This document shows positions 1 to 7,396 of a DNA stretch of 16,453 nt, one piece after another. The notes beneath the pieces are model-generated. The model was not told the origin of the DNA. It searched no databases and saw nothing but the letters and a program-made list of their open reading frames with translations. The DNA is taken from the NCBI GenBank assembly GCA_937925645.1, contig CALAMB010000120.1, positions 1-16,453 of the forward strand, in the 5' to 3' direction. The position numbers and the translations under genes were made by a program. Source of the DNA: an uncultured Acidobacteriota bacterium (GTDB lineage: Bacteria; Acidobacteriota; JAAYUB01). Position 1 is the stretch's first letter; the number at the start of each line of letters is the position of its first letter.

Positions 1-570
1 GGCCGGCGCATCGTCGTGCTCTACACCGACGGTATCGACAACAAGAGCTTGAAGGATTTCAACGAGGCGTTCACCGCGGCGCTGGCCTCCGACGCCACCT
101 TTTTCATCCTGACCGTGGACAACATGAAGCAGGCGCTTGCGGACGCCGACAAGGACATCTACCAGCTTTCCCGCCGCCAGTACTACGAGTACGCCCAGGG
201 GGAGGCCGCCAGCCGCACCGGCCGCGTGGAGCCGCAGTGGACCCAGTCCATGCACCAGCAGTTTTCCGCGCCGGCCGTGCTGGAGACTTCATATCGTCTG
301 GCCCACCAGCGGCTGGCGCGCCTGGCCGAGACTTCCGGCGGCAAGTTCTTCAAGGTGAGTGCCTACGAGGAGCTGCCGGGCATCTATCGCGCCATCGCCG
401 CCGAACTGCCCTACACCTACACGCTCGGGTACCAGCCCGACTTCGCCACGTTCAAGCCGGGCGAGTTCCGAACCATTGAAGTGCGAATGGATGATCCGGC
501 GCTGCGCCCCCGCTACCGCCGCGGCTACTACTACAGCGCGCCCCCGGCCGCCGCGCCGACTAAGCCTTAA
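1..570 (+). CDS. VWFA-related domain protein (C-terminal part, 5' truncated)
   Basis: The reading frame is open from base 1 to a TAA at 568-570, giving the last 189 residues of a longer protein; the true start lies outside the window. The visible part opens with GRRIVVLYTDGIDNKS, a late strand of a von Willebrand A fold with a D-G-x-D motif. It closes with YTYTLGYQP, then an FRTIEVRM segment and an RPRYRRGYY segment, the usual end of the VWFA-related domain found in many Acidobacteriota proteins. Such proteins are generally exported and proposed to bind partners through the metal-dependent VWA fold; no enzymatic role is implied. The middle, rich in Q, Y and A, looks like an insertion. The tail is Pro/Ala-rich. 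The gene converges on the lipoprotein gene ending at 620. The family call is good; function is unknown. Confidence 0.85.
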   Translation, partial: GRRIVVLYTDGIDNKSLKDFNEAFTAALASDATFFILTVDNMKQALADADKDIYQLSRRQYYEYAQGEAASRTGRVEPQWTQSMHQQFSAPAVLETSYRLAHQRLARLAETSGGKFFKVSAYEELPGIYRAIAAELPYTYTLGYQPDFATFKPGEFRTIEVRMDDPALRPRYRRGYYYSAPPAAAPTKP

Positions 571-619
571 CGCGGCTGAATCACCCGTTGGAGTTCCGGG
601 CGAGAGCAGCGCGCGCGGC

Positions 620-1000
620 TCAGTCGCCCTCCTCGGCCCGGCCCTGGAAGATGACCTTCTCGCCGGTGGTGAAGGTACCCTCGCCGTGATGCTCCCAGAA
701 CGTGTCGATGTCGTCACTGTAGCGGGCGCCCGAGCCCGAGACGGCGCGAGGCAAAGTCACCGTGCGGCCGCTCGGCAGGGTGACGGTCACCGCGTCGGCG
801 ACGTTGTCGAACCGGGCGATGAGGCGTTCGCCGGTGGCCGACACATAGACGGTTTCCAGCCGGACCTGGTCCGGAGCGATGTCGGAGCCCGGCTCAGCCG
901 CCGCCGGTTCCGCCGCCGGAGTGGGCGGCGCCGGGGTTGACGTGCAGGCGGCCAAACCCAGAACAAGGCACAGGAGTACAATCGCGAAAATCAGGCGCAT
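620..1000 (-). CDS. mliC: MliC/PliC-type lysozyme inhibitor lipoprotein
   Basis: This 126-residue protein begins with a lipoprotein signal peptide: hydrophobic residues 3-15, then lipobox LAAC with the acylated cysteine at 19. A Pro/Ala-rich linker follows at about 20-40. Residues 70-120 match the C-type lysozyme inhibitor domain: TLPSGRTVTLPRA, the signature SGARYSD at 90-96 (S-G-x-x-Y), then F-W. Family members sit in the periplasm and protect peptidoglycan from host or competitor lysozyme. The start at 1000 is preferred over an upstream ATG at 1054 because AGAGGTG precedes it at good spacing and the signal peptide begins there. Oddities: the mature protein has no cysteine besides the lipid-anchored one, and the lysine expected soon after F-W (SKG in E. 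coli MliC, from memory) is replaced by His-His. Domain family is confident; inhibitory activity is not. Confidence 0.8.
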   Translation of the reverse strand: MRLIFAIVLLCLVLGLAACTSTPAPPTPAAEPAAAEPGSDIAPDQVRLETVYVSATGERLIARFDNVADAVTVTLPSGRTVTLPRAVSGSGARYSDDIDTFWEHHGEGTFTTGEKVIFQGRAEEGD

Positions 1001-1187
1001 CGGAACACCTCTTCTATGGAATTGCCGAAACGATCGCCTTGCCAAGCATACCACAGACTGAATGCCGCCGGCAGCACGGGAACAGCCGGCGCTCCGGCAT
1101 CATCCTTACCTCTGTTCGTCAGCCGGTTGGTCAGGGTTCGCGTATACTGGATGGACGATTCACCTTCTTTTGAGGAAACGGTCCGCC

Positions 1188-1847
1188 ATGTCCCGGTTCA
1201 ACCGTCACCTGTCCGCCGCCGGCCCGGATGCCTACGACGCCGAGGCCGAGGCCACTGGCTGGCGCGGGCCCGAGATCGCCTTCGACCTCATGCATCCTCA
1301 CCTCGAGCCGGGCCAGACGCTTCTGGAGATCGGGATCGGCACCGGCCTGGCCGCCGCGCGGTTCCACCGGGCCGGTCTCATCGTGCACGGCCTGGACAAA
1401 GATCCGGCCATGCTGGCCGCATGCCGCCGCAAAGGTTTGACCGATTTGATCCGGCACGATCTGCGCCACATTCCCTACCCCTATCCCGCCCGGAGCGTGC
1501 ACGGCGTCGTTTGCGTGGGGGTGTTCCAATTCTTCCGGAGGCTGGGACCGGTGTTCGGGGAAGTCGCCCGGATCCTCCGCCCGGGCGGATTCTTCGTGTT
1601 TGTGGTGGGCCACCGGGCCGGTTCTGAAGAGACGTCATGGGTGGTAGAGGCGGAACTCACCCACACCGGTCGGCCCGTCACCATGTACCGCCACAGCGAG
1701 CGACAGATCGCCGGCTGGCTCACGCCGGCCGGTTTTGCCCCGCTGGACCAGGTGGCTTTCACCGTCTTCGTGGACCGCGCCCGCACCCGGTCTTTCCCCG
1801 TACGCGCCTACCTGGCCCGGCGGACGGGCATTCCGAATCCGGCTTGA
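1188..1847 (+). CDS. Class I SAM-dependent methyltransferase
   Basis: The protein has 219 residues with a Rossmann-like methyltransferase core. Motif I is LLEIGIGTGLAA (45-56), which binds S-adenosylmethionine. An acidic residue after the next strand is seen in HGLDKDP (68-73). A motif around VVCVGVFQFF (107-116) is followed by ARILRPGGFFVFV (127-139), the usual post-motif segment of the Methyltransf_11/25 group. The substrate cannot be told; small-molecule methylation is the normal role of this short form. I start at the ATG at 1188 because GAGGA lies 11 bases upstream and residues further upstream in the frame (back to 1062) look non-coding. It diverges from the MliC-like gene across 187 bp and is followed by msrB after 143 bp, so it is probably its own unit. 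The protein is likely cytoplasmic. Confidence 0.85.
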   Translation: MSRFNRHLSAAGPDAYDAEAEATGWRGPEIAFDLMHPHLEPGQTLLEIGIGTGLAAARFHRAGLIVHGLDKDPAMLAACRRKGLTDLIRHDLRHIPYPYPARSVHGVVCVGVFQFFRRLGPVFGEVARILRPGGFFVFVVGHRAGSEETSWVVEAELTHTGRPVTMYRHSERQIAGWLTPAGFAPLDQVAFTVFVDRARTRSFPVRAYLARRTGIPNPA

Positions 1848-1990
1848 TCCCGGCGGGCAGACTCAAACCCCGTCCCGGTTGCGGTGCAACCCGCTGTCCG
1901 CATCGTGCATCCTAAAGGAAGGAGCGAAGCCGGTACCGATCCAACGTCGGCGACCGGATCGAGGGCACTGGCAGCGACCGGGAGGCGCGC

Positions 1991-2611
1991 ATGGCGGAAC
2001 GGAAACGATTCTGGCTGATCCTGGCGGCGGTGGCCGCCGCGGCCGCGACCGGAACGTTTCTGGTCTCATCCGCGCGCAGCGGCTGGATCGAATCCGCGGC
2101 CGGCCATCCGGCCGGCCGCTCAGCGGAGGACAACATGACGGCAGCGACGGTTACCGTGCGCCTCATCAACGCGGACGGACGTCTGACCGAACCCGTCCAG
2201 GTGCCGCGCGTCGTCAAGAGCGACGACGAGTGGCGGCGCCAGCTCACTCCGGAGCAGTACCGGATCACCCGCGGCAAGGGCACGGAGCGCGCTTTCTGCG
2301 GCCGCTTCCATGACCACAAGGGACCGGGCCGTTACGACTGCGTCGGCTGCGCCCTGCCGCTGTTCGACGCCGGGGCCAAGTTCGACTCGGGCACCGGCTG
2401 GCCCAGCTTCTTCCGCCCGGTGGCCGCTGAGAACATTCGCACCGAGACCGACCACAGCTGGGGCATGGTCCGCGTGGAGATCCAGTGCGCCCGCTGCGGC
2501 GCCCACCTCGGGCACGTCTTCGACGACGGTCCGGCGCCCACGGGTCTGCGCTACTGCCTGAACTCCGAATCCCTCATCTTCGTTCCCGGCTCCCGGCAGC
2601 CGCAACCGTAG
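1991..2611 (+). CDS. msrB: Peptide-methionine (R)-S-oxide reductase MsrB, membrane-anchored or exported
   Basis: This 206-residue protein reduces methionine-R-sulfoxide in proteins. Residues 5-27 form a hydrophobic signal or anchor segment, so it probably works in the periplasm or at the outer face of the membrane. The catalytic domain covers about 78-200. Zinc-binding pairs are CVGC (117, 120) and CARC (166, 169); the core GTGWPSFF is at 134-141; the catalytic cysteine is C189 in RYCLNSESL. C103 in ERAFCG lies 86 residues before C189, matching MsrBs whose resolving cysteine is N-terminal (as I recall for the Xanthomonas enzyme), while the alternative resolving position in the GWPSF motif is Thr. 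About 50 residues between anchor and catalytic domain form a linker. GGGAGG sits just before the ATG. It converges on leuD with a 29-bp gap. Confidence 0.93.
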   Translation: MAERKRFWLILAAVAAAAATGTFLVSSARSGWIESAAGHPAGRSAEDNMTAATVTVRLINADGRLTEPVQVPRVVKSDDEWRRQLTPEQYRITRGKGTERAFCGRFHDHKGPGRYDCVGCALPLFDAGAKFDSGTGWPSFFRPVAAENIRTETDHSWGMVRVEIQCARCGAHLGHVFDDGPAPTGLRYCLNSESLIFVPGSRQPQP

Positions 2612-2614
2612 GTT

Positions 2615-2648
2615 CCCCGTCCGCTGTTGGAATCATCGCGTCACGGGG
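2615..2648. terminator. Weak hairpin at the msrB/leuD convergent junction
   Basis: CCCCGT at 2615-2620 can pair with ACGGGG at 2643-2648 across a 22-base loop. The hairpin spans the short gap between two converging genes and the last bases of leuD. There is no T tract on either strand, so this is only a possible bidirectional end-of-transcript structure. Confidence 0.2.
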
Positions 2649-3306
2649 CGGGCATCGGATCGGGCGAACAAGCCATCGGCACCCCGCGCCTCGGCCCACC
2701 GCTTTCGAACGCCTCGATGTCCGCCTCATGGCGGAGGATGAACTGGATTTCGTCAACTCCTTCCAGAAGACGGATCCGGCTGAACGTGTCCAAGGGAAAA
2801 CCGATTGCCTGGCCATCGGGCACGGTCACTGTCCGGGTCTCCAGATCAATGGTCAAGTTTGCATTCGAATCCATCTCCGCCAACTTCACCAACCGGCGAT
2901 GGAAATCACCGGGGATGGCGACCGGCAGCAGGCCGTTCTGAATGGCGTTCTGCCGGAAGATGTCGGCGAACGAAGGACAGATCACCGCCCGGAACCCGAA
3001 CTGAACCAGCGCCCAGGCGGCATGCTCCCGGGAACTGCCGCAACCGAAGTTTTCGCCCGCCACCAGGATGGCGGCCCCGGCGGCATCCGGCCGGTTCAGG
3101 ATAAAACCGGCCAGCGGTTGGCCGGCCGCGTCATAGCGCCAGTCGTGGAACAGCCGCTCTCCGAATCCGGCCTTGTCGATGGCCGTGAGGAAGCGCGCGG
3201 GCATGATCTGGTCGGTGTCCACATGATTTACCGGCAGGACCAGGCAACGGCTGGTGAGCGGCGACGGAAATACCGGCCGGGTGGTTTCTCGAGCCGTTTC
3301 ATTCAT
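2641..3306 (-). CDS. leuD: 3-isopropylmalate dehydratase small subunit
   Basis: This 221-residue subunit pairs with LeuC to isomerise 2-isopropylmalate to 3-isopropylmalate in leucine synthesis (cytoplasm). Signatures: NHVDTDQIMPARFL (28-40), then NFGCGSSREHA (87-96), the loop that shapes the active site, and FADIFRQNAIQNGLLP (113-128). Length is slightly above the usual ~200 because of a Pro/Gly-rich tail after residue 200. Two adjacent in-frame ATGs exist, at 3309 and 3306. GGAGG lies 4 bases before the first and 7 before the second, so I favour 3306; using 3309 would overlap the leuC stop by one base. Translational coupling with leuC is likely either way. It is the last gene of the leuABCD transcript. 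Confidence 0.96.
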   Translation of the reverse strand: MNETARETTRPVFPSPLTSRCLVLPVNHVDTDQIMPARFLTAIDKAGFGERLFHDWRYDAAGQPLAGFILNRPDAAGAAILVAGENFGCGSSREHAAWALVQFGFRAVICPSFADIFRQNAIQNGLLPVAIPGDFHRRLVKLAEMDSNANLTIDLETRTVTVPDGQAIGFPLDTFSRIRLLEGVDEIQFILRHEADIEAFESGGPRRGVPMACSPDPMPAP

Positions 3307-3308
3307 CA

Positions 3309-4718
3309 TCACACCTCCAACACAATCCGCGGATCCGTCACCACTCCCGTGACGGCCGCCACCGCCGCAGCCGGCGGTCCCGCCAGCAGCGTGCGGCTGC
3401 CGCCGCCCTGCCGGCCCTCGAAGTTGCGGTTGCTCGTGGAGACGCACCAGGCGCCCGGCGGCACCCGGTCGCCGTTCATGCCCAGGCACATGGAACAACC
3501 CGGTTCGCGCCACTCCGCCCCCGCTTCCCGGAACACCCGGTCCAGCCCCATCGCCTCGGCGGCACGCTTGACAGCGCGAGAGCCGGGCACCACCAAGGCC
3601 CGCACGCCGGGGGCCACCCGCCGGCCGCGGAAGATCGCCGCGGCGGCGGCGAGGTCCTCCAGCCGGCCATTGGTGCAACTGCCGATGAACACCACGTTCA
3701 CCGAATGGCCCAACAGGGGTCGCCCCGCCGGCAGGCCCATATATGCCAGCGCCTTCCGCAATCCCTGGCGGATCTCCGCGTCAGCCACGTCGTCCGGGTC
3801 GGGAACGTCACCGGTGATGGGCATGCTCATGGCCGGAGTGGTGCCGAAGGTGATCATGGGCTCGACGGCAACGGCGTCAAGAGAAACGATGCGATCGTAC
3901 ACCGCATCCGGATCCGACGGCAGACGCCGCCAGGCGGCCACCGCCTCATCCCATGCCCCGCCCCGCGGGGCGTACGGCCGGTCGCGGAGATATGCGAACG
4001 TGGTGTCGTCGGGAGCGACGAGGCCGGCGCGGGCGCCCGCCTCAATGGACATGTTGCAGATCGTCATCCGCTCTTCCACGGACAGCCCCCGCACCGCCGC
4101 GCCGGCGTACTCGAGCACATACCCGGTTCCGCCCGCCGTGCCGAGTGCCGCGACGATCGCCAGCACCAGGTCCTTGGCGGTGACCCCGCGTTGCAACCGG
4201 CCGGTGATTTCCACGCGGCACGTCATCGATGGAACCTGCAGCAGGCACTGGGTGGCCAGAACCTGCTCCACTTCCGACGTGCCGATGCCGAAGGCGAGGG
4301 CGCCCAGTGCACCGTGAGTCGCGGTGTGGCTGTCGCCGCACACGACGGTCATCCCGGGCAGGGTCAGGCCGAGTTCCGGCCCGATCACATGGACGATGCC
4401 CTGGTGCGGGTGCCCTGGGCCGAAGCAGACAATGCCGTTCCGCCGGCAATTGGTCTCCAAGGCTGCCACCTGGGTGACCGCCTGCGGGTCTGCCGGACCG
4501 TCGACGGGGCCCGTGGGCACGCTGTGGTCGGCAGTGGCCACCGTCCGGTCCGGCCGCCGCACTTTTCGGCCGCGGCGAGAAAGCCCGTAAAAAGCCTGCG
4601 GCGACGTCACCTCATGGATGTAATGCCGATCGATGTAAAGGATCGCCGGCGCACCCGGCGGTTGCGCCACAACATGGGCATCCCAGATTTTCCGGAAGAG
4701 CGTCCGCGGCGTGCTCAT
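3309..4718 (-). CDS. leuC: 3-isopropylmalate dehydratase large subunit
   Basis: At 469 residues this is the normal length for the large, iron-sulfur subunit of isopropylmalate isomerase (E. coli 466). It belongs to the aconitase superfamily and forms the active enzyme with LeuD. The three [4Fe-4S] ligands are visible: C348 in FIGSCTNGR, and C408 and C411 in GCSMCLGMN. Other family signatures are [10 protein letters not shown] near the start, [16 protein letters not shown] (28-43), ATADHSVPT (61-69), [15 protein letters not shown] (126-140) and NRNFEGRQG (430-438). Nothing appears missing. Its ATG overlaps the leuB stop in an ATGA arrangement (4 bases), which indicates translational coupling in the leuABCD operon. 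Confidence 0.98.
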   Translation of the reverse strand: MSTPRTLFRKIWDAHVVAQPPGAPAILYIDRHYIHEVTSPQAFYGLSRRGRKVRRPDRTVATADHSVPTGPVDGPADPQAVTQVAALETNCRRNGIVCFGPGHPHQGIVHVIGPELGLTLPGMTVVCGDSHTATHGALGALAFGIGTSEVEQVLATQCLLQVPSMTCRVEITGRLQRGVTAKDLVLAIVAALGTAGGTGYVLEYAGAAVRGLSVEERMTICNMSIEAGARAGLVAPDDTTFAYLRDRPYAPRGGAWDEAVAAWRRLPSDPDAVYDRIVSLDAVAVEPMITFGTTPAMSMPITGDVPDPDDVADAEIRQGLRKALAYMGLPAGRPLLGHSVNVVFIGSCTNGRLEDLAAAAAIFRGRRVAPGVRALVVPGSRAVKRAAEAMGLDRVFREAGAEWREPGCSMCLGMNGDRVPPGAWCVSTSNRNFEGRQGGGSRTLLAGPPAAAVAAVTGVVTDPRIVLEV

Positions 4719-5806
4719 GCCGCCCTCCGCAGGGCGGCGCAGACGGCGTCGCCCACCGCGGCCGTCCCCGCCGGTTGGTCCGGTCGCAGGTCGGCGGTCC
4801 AGACGCCGGCGGCGATCACCGCGTCGATCGCCCGCTCCACCGCGTCCGCCTCGCGCGCCAGCCCGAAGCTGAACCGCAGCAGCGCCGCCACCGAACCGAT
4901 GGCGCCCATCGGATTGGCCTCGCCATGACCCGCCAGATCGGGCGCCGAGCCATGCACCGGTTCGTAGAGCCCGGCCCGGAAGCCGTCCGGGCCGGCGTCG
5001 CCCAGGGACGCCGAGGCGAGCAGGCCGATGGATCCGGCCAGCACCGCGGCCTCGTCGCTGAGAATGTCCCCAAACATGTTCTCCGTAAGCAGGACGTCAA
5101 ACCGGCTGGGATTGAGGACGAGCTGCATGGCGCAGGCGTCCACCAGCAGATGCTCCAGCTCCACTTCCGGATAATCCGCGGCCACCTCCGCCACCACCCG
5201 CCGCCAGAGCTGGGAACATTCCAGGACATTGGATTTGTCCACACTGGTGACCTTCCGCCGGCGGCGGCGCGCCGCGTCGAACGCGACCCGGGCAACGCGC
5301 TCGACTTCGCCGTAGCTGTACTGCATGGTGTTCACCGCCTCGGCCGCCGTGTCGTCGCCAAAGAGCCCGCGCGGCCGACCGTAATAGAGACCGCCCGTGA
5401 GCTCCCGCACGATGAGCAGGTCCGTGCCGGCCACCACCGCGTCCTTCAGGGGCGAAGCGCCGGCAAGCGGCGCCCAGGCGCGCACGGGCCGCAGGTTGGC
5501 GAAAACACCCATCGCCTGCCGCAGGTCCAGCAGGCCACGTTCGGGACGATGGTCAGGCGGCAGGGCGTCGAACTCGGGCGACCCCACGGCGCCGAGCAGC
5601 ACCGCCCCGGCGCTCCGGGCGCGATCCCGGGTCTCCGGCGGCAGCGGCTTGCCGGCGACCGAGAGCGCGGCTCCGCCGATCAGCCCCTCCACCGCGTCCA
5701 GGCGGTGGCCGGCGAGGTCAGTTACCGCCGCCAGCACCTTGACCGCCTCGCGGATGACTTCCGGCCCGATGCCGTCGCCGGGCAGGACGAGAACGTTCAG
5801 ATCCAT
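4715..5806 (-). CDS. leuB: 3-isopropylmalate dehydrogenase
   Basis: This 363-residue NAD-dependent enzyme oxidatively decarboxylates 3-isopropylmalate, giving the 2-oxo precursor of leucine. Length equals the E. coli enzyme. It starts [17 protein letters not shown], the classic N-terminus. The substrate-arginine segment reads [25 protein letters not shown] around residues 87-108. [22 protein letters not shown] (catalytic Lys), [12 protein letters not shown] (metal-binding Asp) and [13 protein letters not shown] with ANPMGAI (NAD site) all follow in order. The start at 5806 is chosen because homology begins exactly there, with a GAGG 5 bases upstream. It lies 7 bases after the leuA stop and overlaps leuC by 4 bases, so it is the second cistron of the leu operon. 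Confidence 0.98.
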   Translation of the reverse strand: MDLNVLVLPGDGIGPEVIREAVKVLAAVTDLAGHRLDAVEGLIGGAALSVAGKPLPPETRDRARSAGAVLLGAVGSPEFDALPPDHRPERGLLDLRQAMGVFANLRPVRAWAPLAGASPLKDAVVAGTDLLIVRELTGGLYYGRPRGLFGDDTAAEAVNTMQYSYGEVERVARVAFDAARRRRRKVTSVDKSNVLECSQLWRRVVAEVAADYPEVELEHLLVDACAMQLVLNPSRFDVLLTENMFGDILSDEAAVLAGSIGLLASASLGDAGPDGFRAGLYEPVHGSAPDLAGHGEANPMGAIGSVAALLRFSFGLAREADAVERAIDAVIAAGVWTADLRPDQPAGTAAVGDAVCAALRRAA

Positions 5807-5813
5807 CGTCGCC

Positions 5814-7037
5814 TCACAGGTAGAAGGACGGCGCCAGAGTCCAGTCGTCCGGCTCCGCCTCTTCCGCGGCCGGCGCATATTTCCAGCGTCCGTGCAGGAC
5901 CTGCCGGACCAGGTGAGCGATCTCGTCGTCGGTCAGCCCTTTCTTCCGGTCGGCGGCCTGGATGAACGCTCGGTATACGGCGTCCAACTGGTCGTGCGTG
6001 AGGTCGAAGCCGAGATCCTCGCAGCGACGGTCCAGCGAATGACGGCCGCTGTGCTTGCCCAGCACGATCCGGCTCTCGGGCACGCCCACCTCCGCCGGAT
6101 CGATGATTTCGTAAGTGGTGCGCTCCTTGAACCAGCCGTCCTGATGGATGCCCGCCTCGTGGGCGAAGGCGTTGGCGCCGACGATGGCCTTGTTGGGCTG
6201 CGGTCCGAAGGAGATCAGCTCGGCCAGCAGCCGACTGGCCGGGTAGAGCTGCCGGGTGACGACTCCGGTGTCGAACGGCAGGATATCCTGACGGGTCCTC
6301 AGGATCATCACCACCTCCTCCAGCGAGCAGTTGCCCGCCCGTTCGCCGATCCCGTTGACGGTGCACTCCACCTGCCGGGCGCCCGCCCGGACCGCGGCGA
6401 TGGAGTTGGCCACGGCCAGCCCCAGGTCGTCGTGGCAATGCACGCTCACCGTGGCCCGCCCCCCGATGGCGCGGACCATGCGTTCGATGAGCGCGGCGTA
6501 TTCCTCCGGCAGGCAGTGGCCCACCGTGTCCGGCAGGTTCACGGTGGTGGCGCCGGCCGCGACCACCGCCCGGCAAATCGCTTCGAGAAAGTCAGGATCC
6601 GATCGGGCGGCATCCTCGGCCGAAAACTCCACATCGTCGGCGTGGCGGCGCGCCTGCTCCACGGCGGCCACCGCCTCGTCCAGCGCCTGTTCCCGCGTCA
6701 TGCGGAGCTTGTGCACGAGGTGGACGTCACTCGTGGCGATGAAGGTATGGATGCGGGGTCGGCGTGACGCGTCCAGCGCCCGGGCCGCCAGTTGGATGTC
6801 CCGGGGGCAGGCCCGGGCCAGCGCGGCCACCCGGGCGTCGGGCAGCTCACGGCAGATGTCGGACACCGCCTCGAAATCCCCGTCGGACGCGACGGGAAAG
6901 CCCGCTTCGAGAATATCCACGCCCAGCTCGACGAGCTGGCGCGCCATCTTCAGTTTCTCGCCCTTGAACATGCTGCAACCCGGCGCCTGTTCCCCGTCGC
7001 GCAGCGTGGTGTCAAACACCGTGATCCGATCATTCAT
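5814..7037 (-). CDS. leuA: 2-isopropylmalate synthase, lacking the C-terminal leucine-regulatory domain
   Basis: The product condenses acetyl-CoA with 2-oxoisovalerate, the committed step to leucine. The TIM-barrel catalytic part is complete: DTTLRDGEQAPG (9-20), EAGFP (44-48), the metal-binding VHCHDDLGLAVANS (199-212) and GIGERAGNCSLEEVVM (229-244). The linker subdomain GIHQDG (296-301) and LGKHSGRHSL (326-335) are also intact. The protein ends at residue 407 (E. coli LeuA 523): after EPDDWTLA, where the regulatory LeuA_dimer domain normally begins, it stops and leuB starts 7 bases later. The roughly 110-residue allosteric domain is therefore absent, not displaced to another frame. AGAGGTG lies 6 bases before the ATG. 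Homocitrate or citramalate synthase are relatives of this size, but the operon position argues for LeuA. Confidence 0.93.
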   Translation of the reverse strand: MNDRITVFDTTLRDGEQAPGCSMFKGEKLKMARQLVELGVDILEAGFPVASDGDFEAVSDICRELPDARVAALARACPRDIQLAARALDASRRPRIHTFIATSDVHLVHKLRMTREQALDEAVAAVEQARRHADDVEFSAEDAARSDPDFLEAICRAVVAAGATTVNLPDTVGHCLPEEYAALIERMVRAIGGRATVSVHCHDDLGLAVANSIAAVRAGARQVECTVNGIGERAGNCSLEEVVMILRTRQDILPFDTGVVTRQLYPASRLLAELISFGPQPNKAIVGANAFAHEAGIHQDGWFKERTTYEIIDPAEVGVPESRIVLGKHSGRHSLDRRCEDLGFDLTHDQLDAVYRAFIQAADRKKGLTDDEIAHLVRQVLHGRWKYAPAAEEAEPDDWTLAPSFYL

Positions 7038-7118
7038 GGTTCACCTCTTTGTCCCGGCGCCACCGGAAGCCGGCCGGCGACAGGCACAGTATTTCCGCCG
7101 AGGGTGACAGGCGGCTAA

Positions 7119-7133
7119 AAATTTGTCAAATTT
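7119..7133. promoter_or_regulatory. Perfect inverted repeat, candidate operator in the leuA leader
   Basis: AAATTTG-T-CAAATTT is a perfect 7+7 bp dyad with one central base. It lies about 80 bp upstream of the leuA ATG and downstream of the likely -10 box, so a protein bound here could block or pause transcription. AT-rich DNA makes chance dyads more frequent, so confidence is moderate. Confidence 0.35.
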
Positions 7134-7267
7134 ATAATAATATTTATATACATAAAAAACATTTATTATATAAAATCTACTGACCCAAATCATCACGCGC
7201 CGTCATTTCAAGAACCCGCGGCAATGACTTCATTCACCCGGGTAATACGATAAGCCGACCGTCAAAC

Positions 7268-7280
7268 CCTTATTTTAAGG
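7268..7280. promoter_or_regulatory. Short inverted repeat in the middle of the leuA/LysR intergenic region
   Basis: CCTTA-TTT-TAAGG is a perfect 5+5 bp dyad. It sits roughly midway between the divergent genes, outside the most AT-rich blocks. It may be a regulator half-site pair; alone it is weak evidence. Confidence 0.25.
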
Positions 7281-7318
7281 ATTTTACTGCGGTCACTTCC
7301 CCGAAATGCCTGATGCTG

Positions 7319-7365
7319 AATTAACTATTCCTTGATTTATTAAAAAATATATTTTAATTAACTAT
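7319..7365. repeat. Direct repeat AATTAACTAT (two copies, 37 bp apart)
   Basis: AATTAACTAT occurs perfectly at 7319-7328 and 7356-7365, just upstream of the LysR gene. The start-to-start distance of 37 bp is near 3.5 helical turns, so the copies would lie on opposite faces of the helix. The second copy overlaps the proposed -10 box of the regulator, which would suit autorepression. Confidence 0.4.
7340..7357. promoter_or_regulatory. Near-palindrome upstream of the LysR gene
   Basis: TTAAAA-A-ATAT-A-TTTTAA is an 18-bp near-perfect palindrome with one mismatched pair. It overlaps the proposed -35 box of the regulator gene, so it is a candidate autoregulatory operator. Confidence 0.3.
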
Positions 7366-7396
7366 ATTTATACATTGGCCTCAGGAGCCTATTCAC

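Larger units (their letters stand above)
7038..7396. promoter_or_regulatory. AT-rich divergent control region between leuA and the LysR-type regulator
   Basis: The 359 bp between the divergent starts hold no gene. Two very AT-rich blocks (about 7116-7180 and 7316-7375) stand out sharply from the GC-rich surroundings and flank a mixed middle. On the minus strand a perfect TATAAT lies at 7165-7170 with no good -35 box at 16-18 bp, as is common for activator-dependent promoters; a start from it would leave a leuA leader of about 120 bases. For the regulator, TTAAAA (7340-7345) and TATATT (7363-7368) are 17 bp apart and could form a promoter. Several dyads and a direct repeat (listed separately) are candidate operator sites. 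LysR-type regulators usually bind such divergent regions near T-N11-A sites. Promoter assignments are inference. Confidence 0.55.

Noticed and set aside
572..627. Long-range pairing GCGGCTGA/TCAGTCGC between the VWFA gene and the MliC-like gene
   Set aside because: The loop is 40 bases, one pair is a wobble and there is no T tract; too weak to call a terminator.
1143..1148. TATACT as a promoter for the methyltransferase gene
   Set aside because: The -10 match is good, but no acceptable -35 box lies 16-18 bp upstream, so I do not list it as a feature.
2485..4317. Long plus-strand open frame (610 codons) across leuD and leuC
   Set aside because: It is antisense to two firmly identified genes; its translation is rich in Arg, Pro and Ser with no domain, as expected in GC-rich DNA.
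4775..6767. Two long plus-strand open frames (396 and 456 codons) across leuB and leuA
   Set aside because: Both oppose well-conserved leuB and leuA coding sequence and show no recognisable domain or ribosome site.
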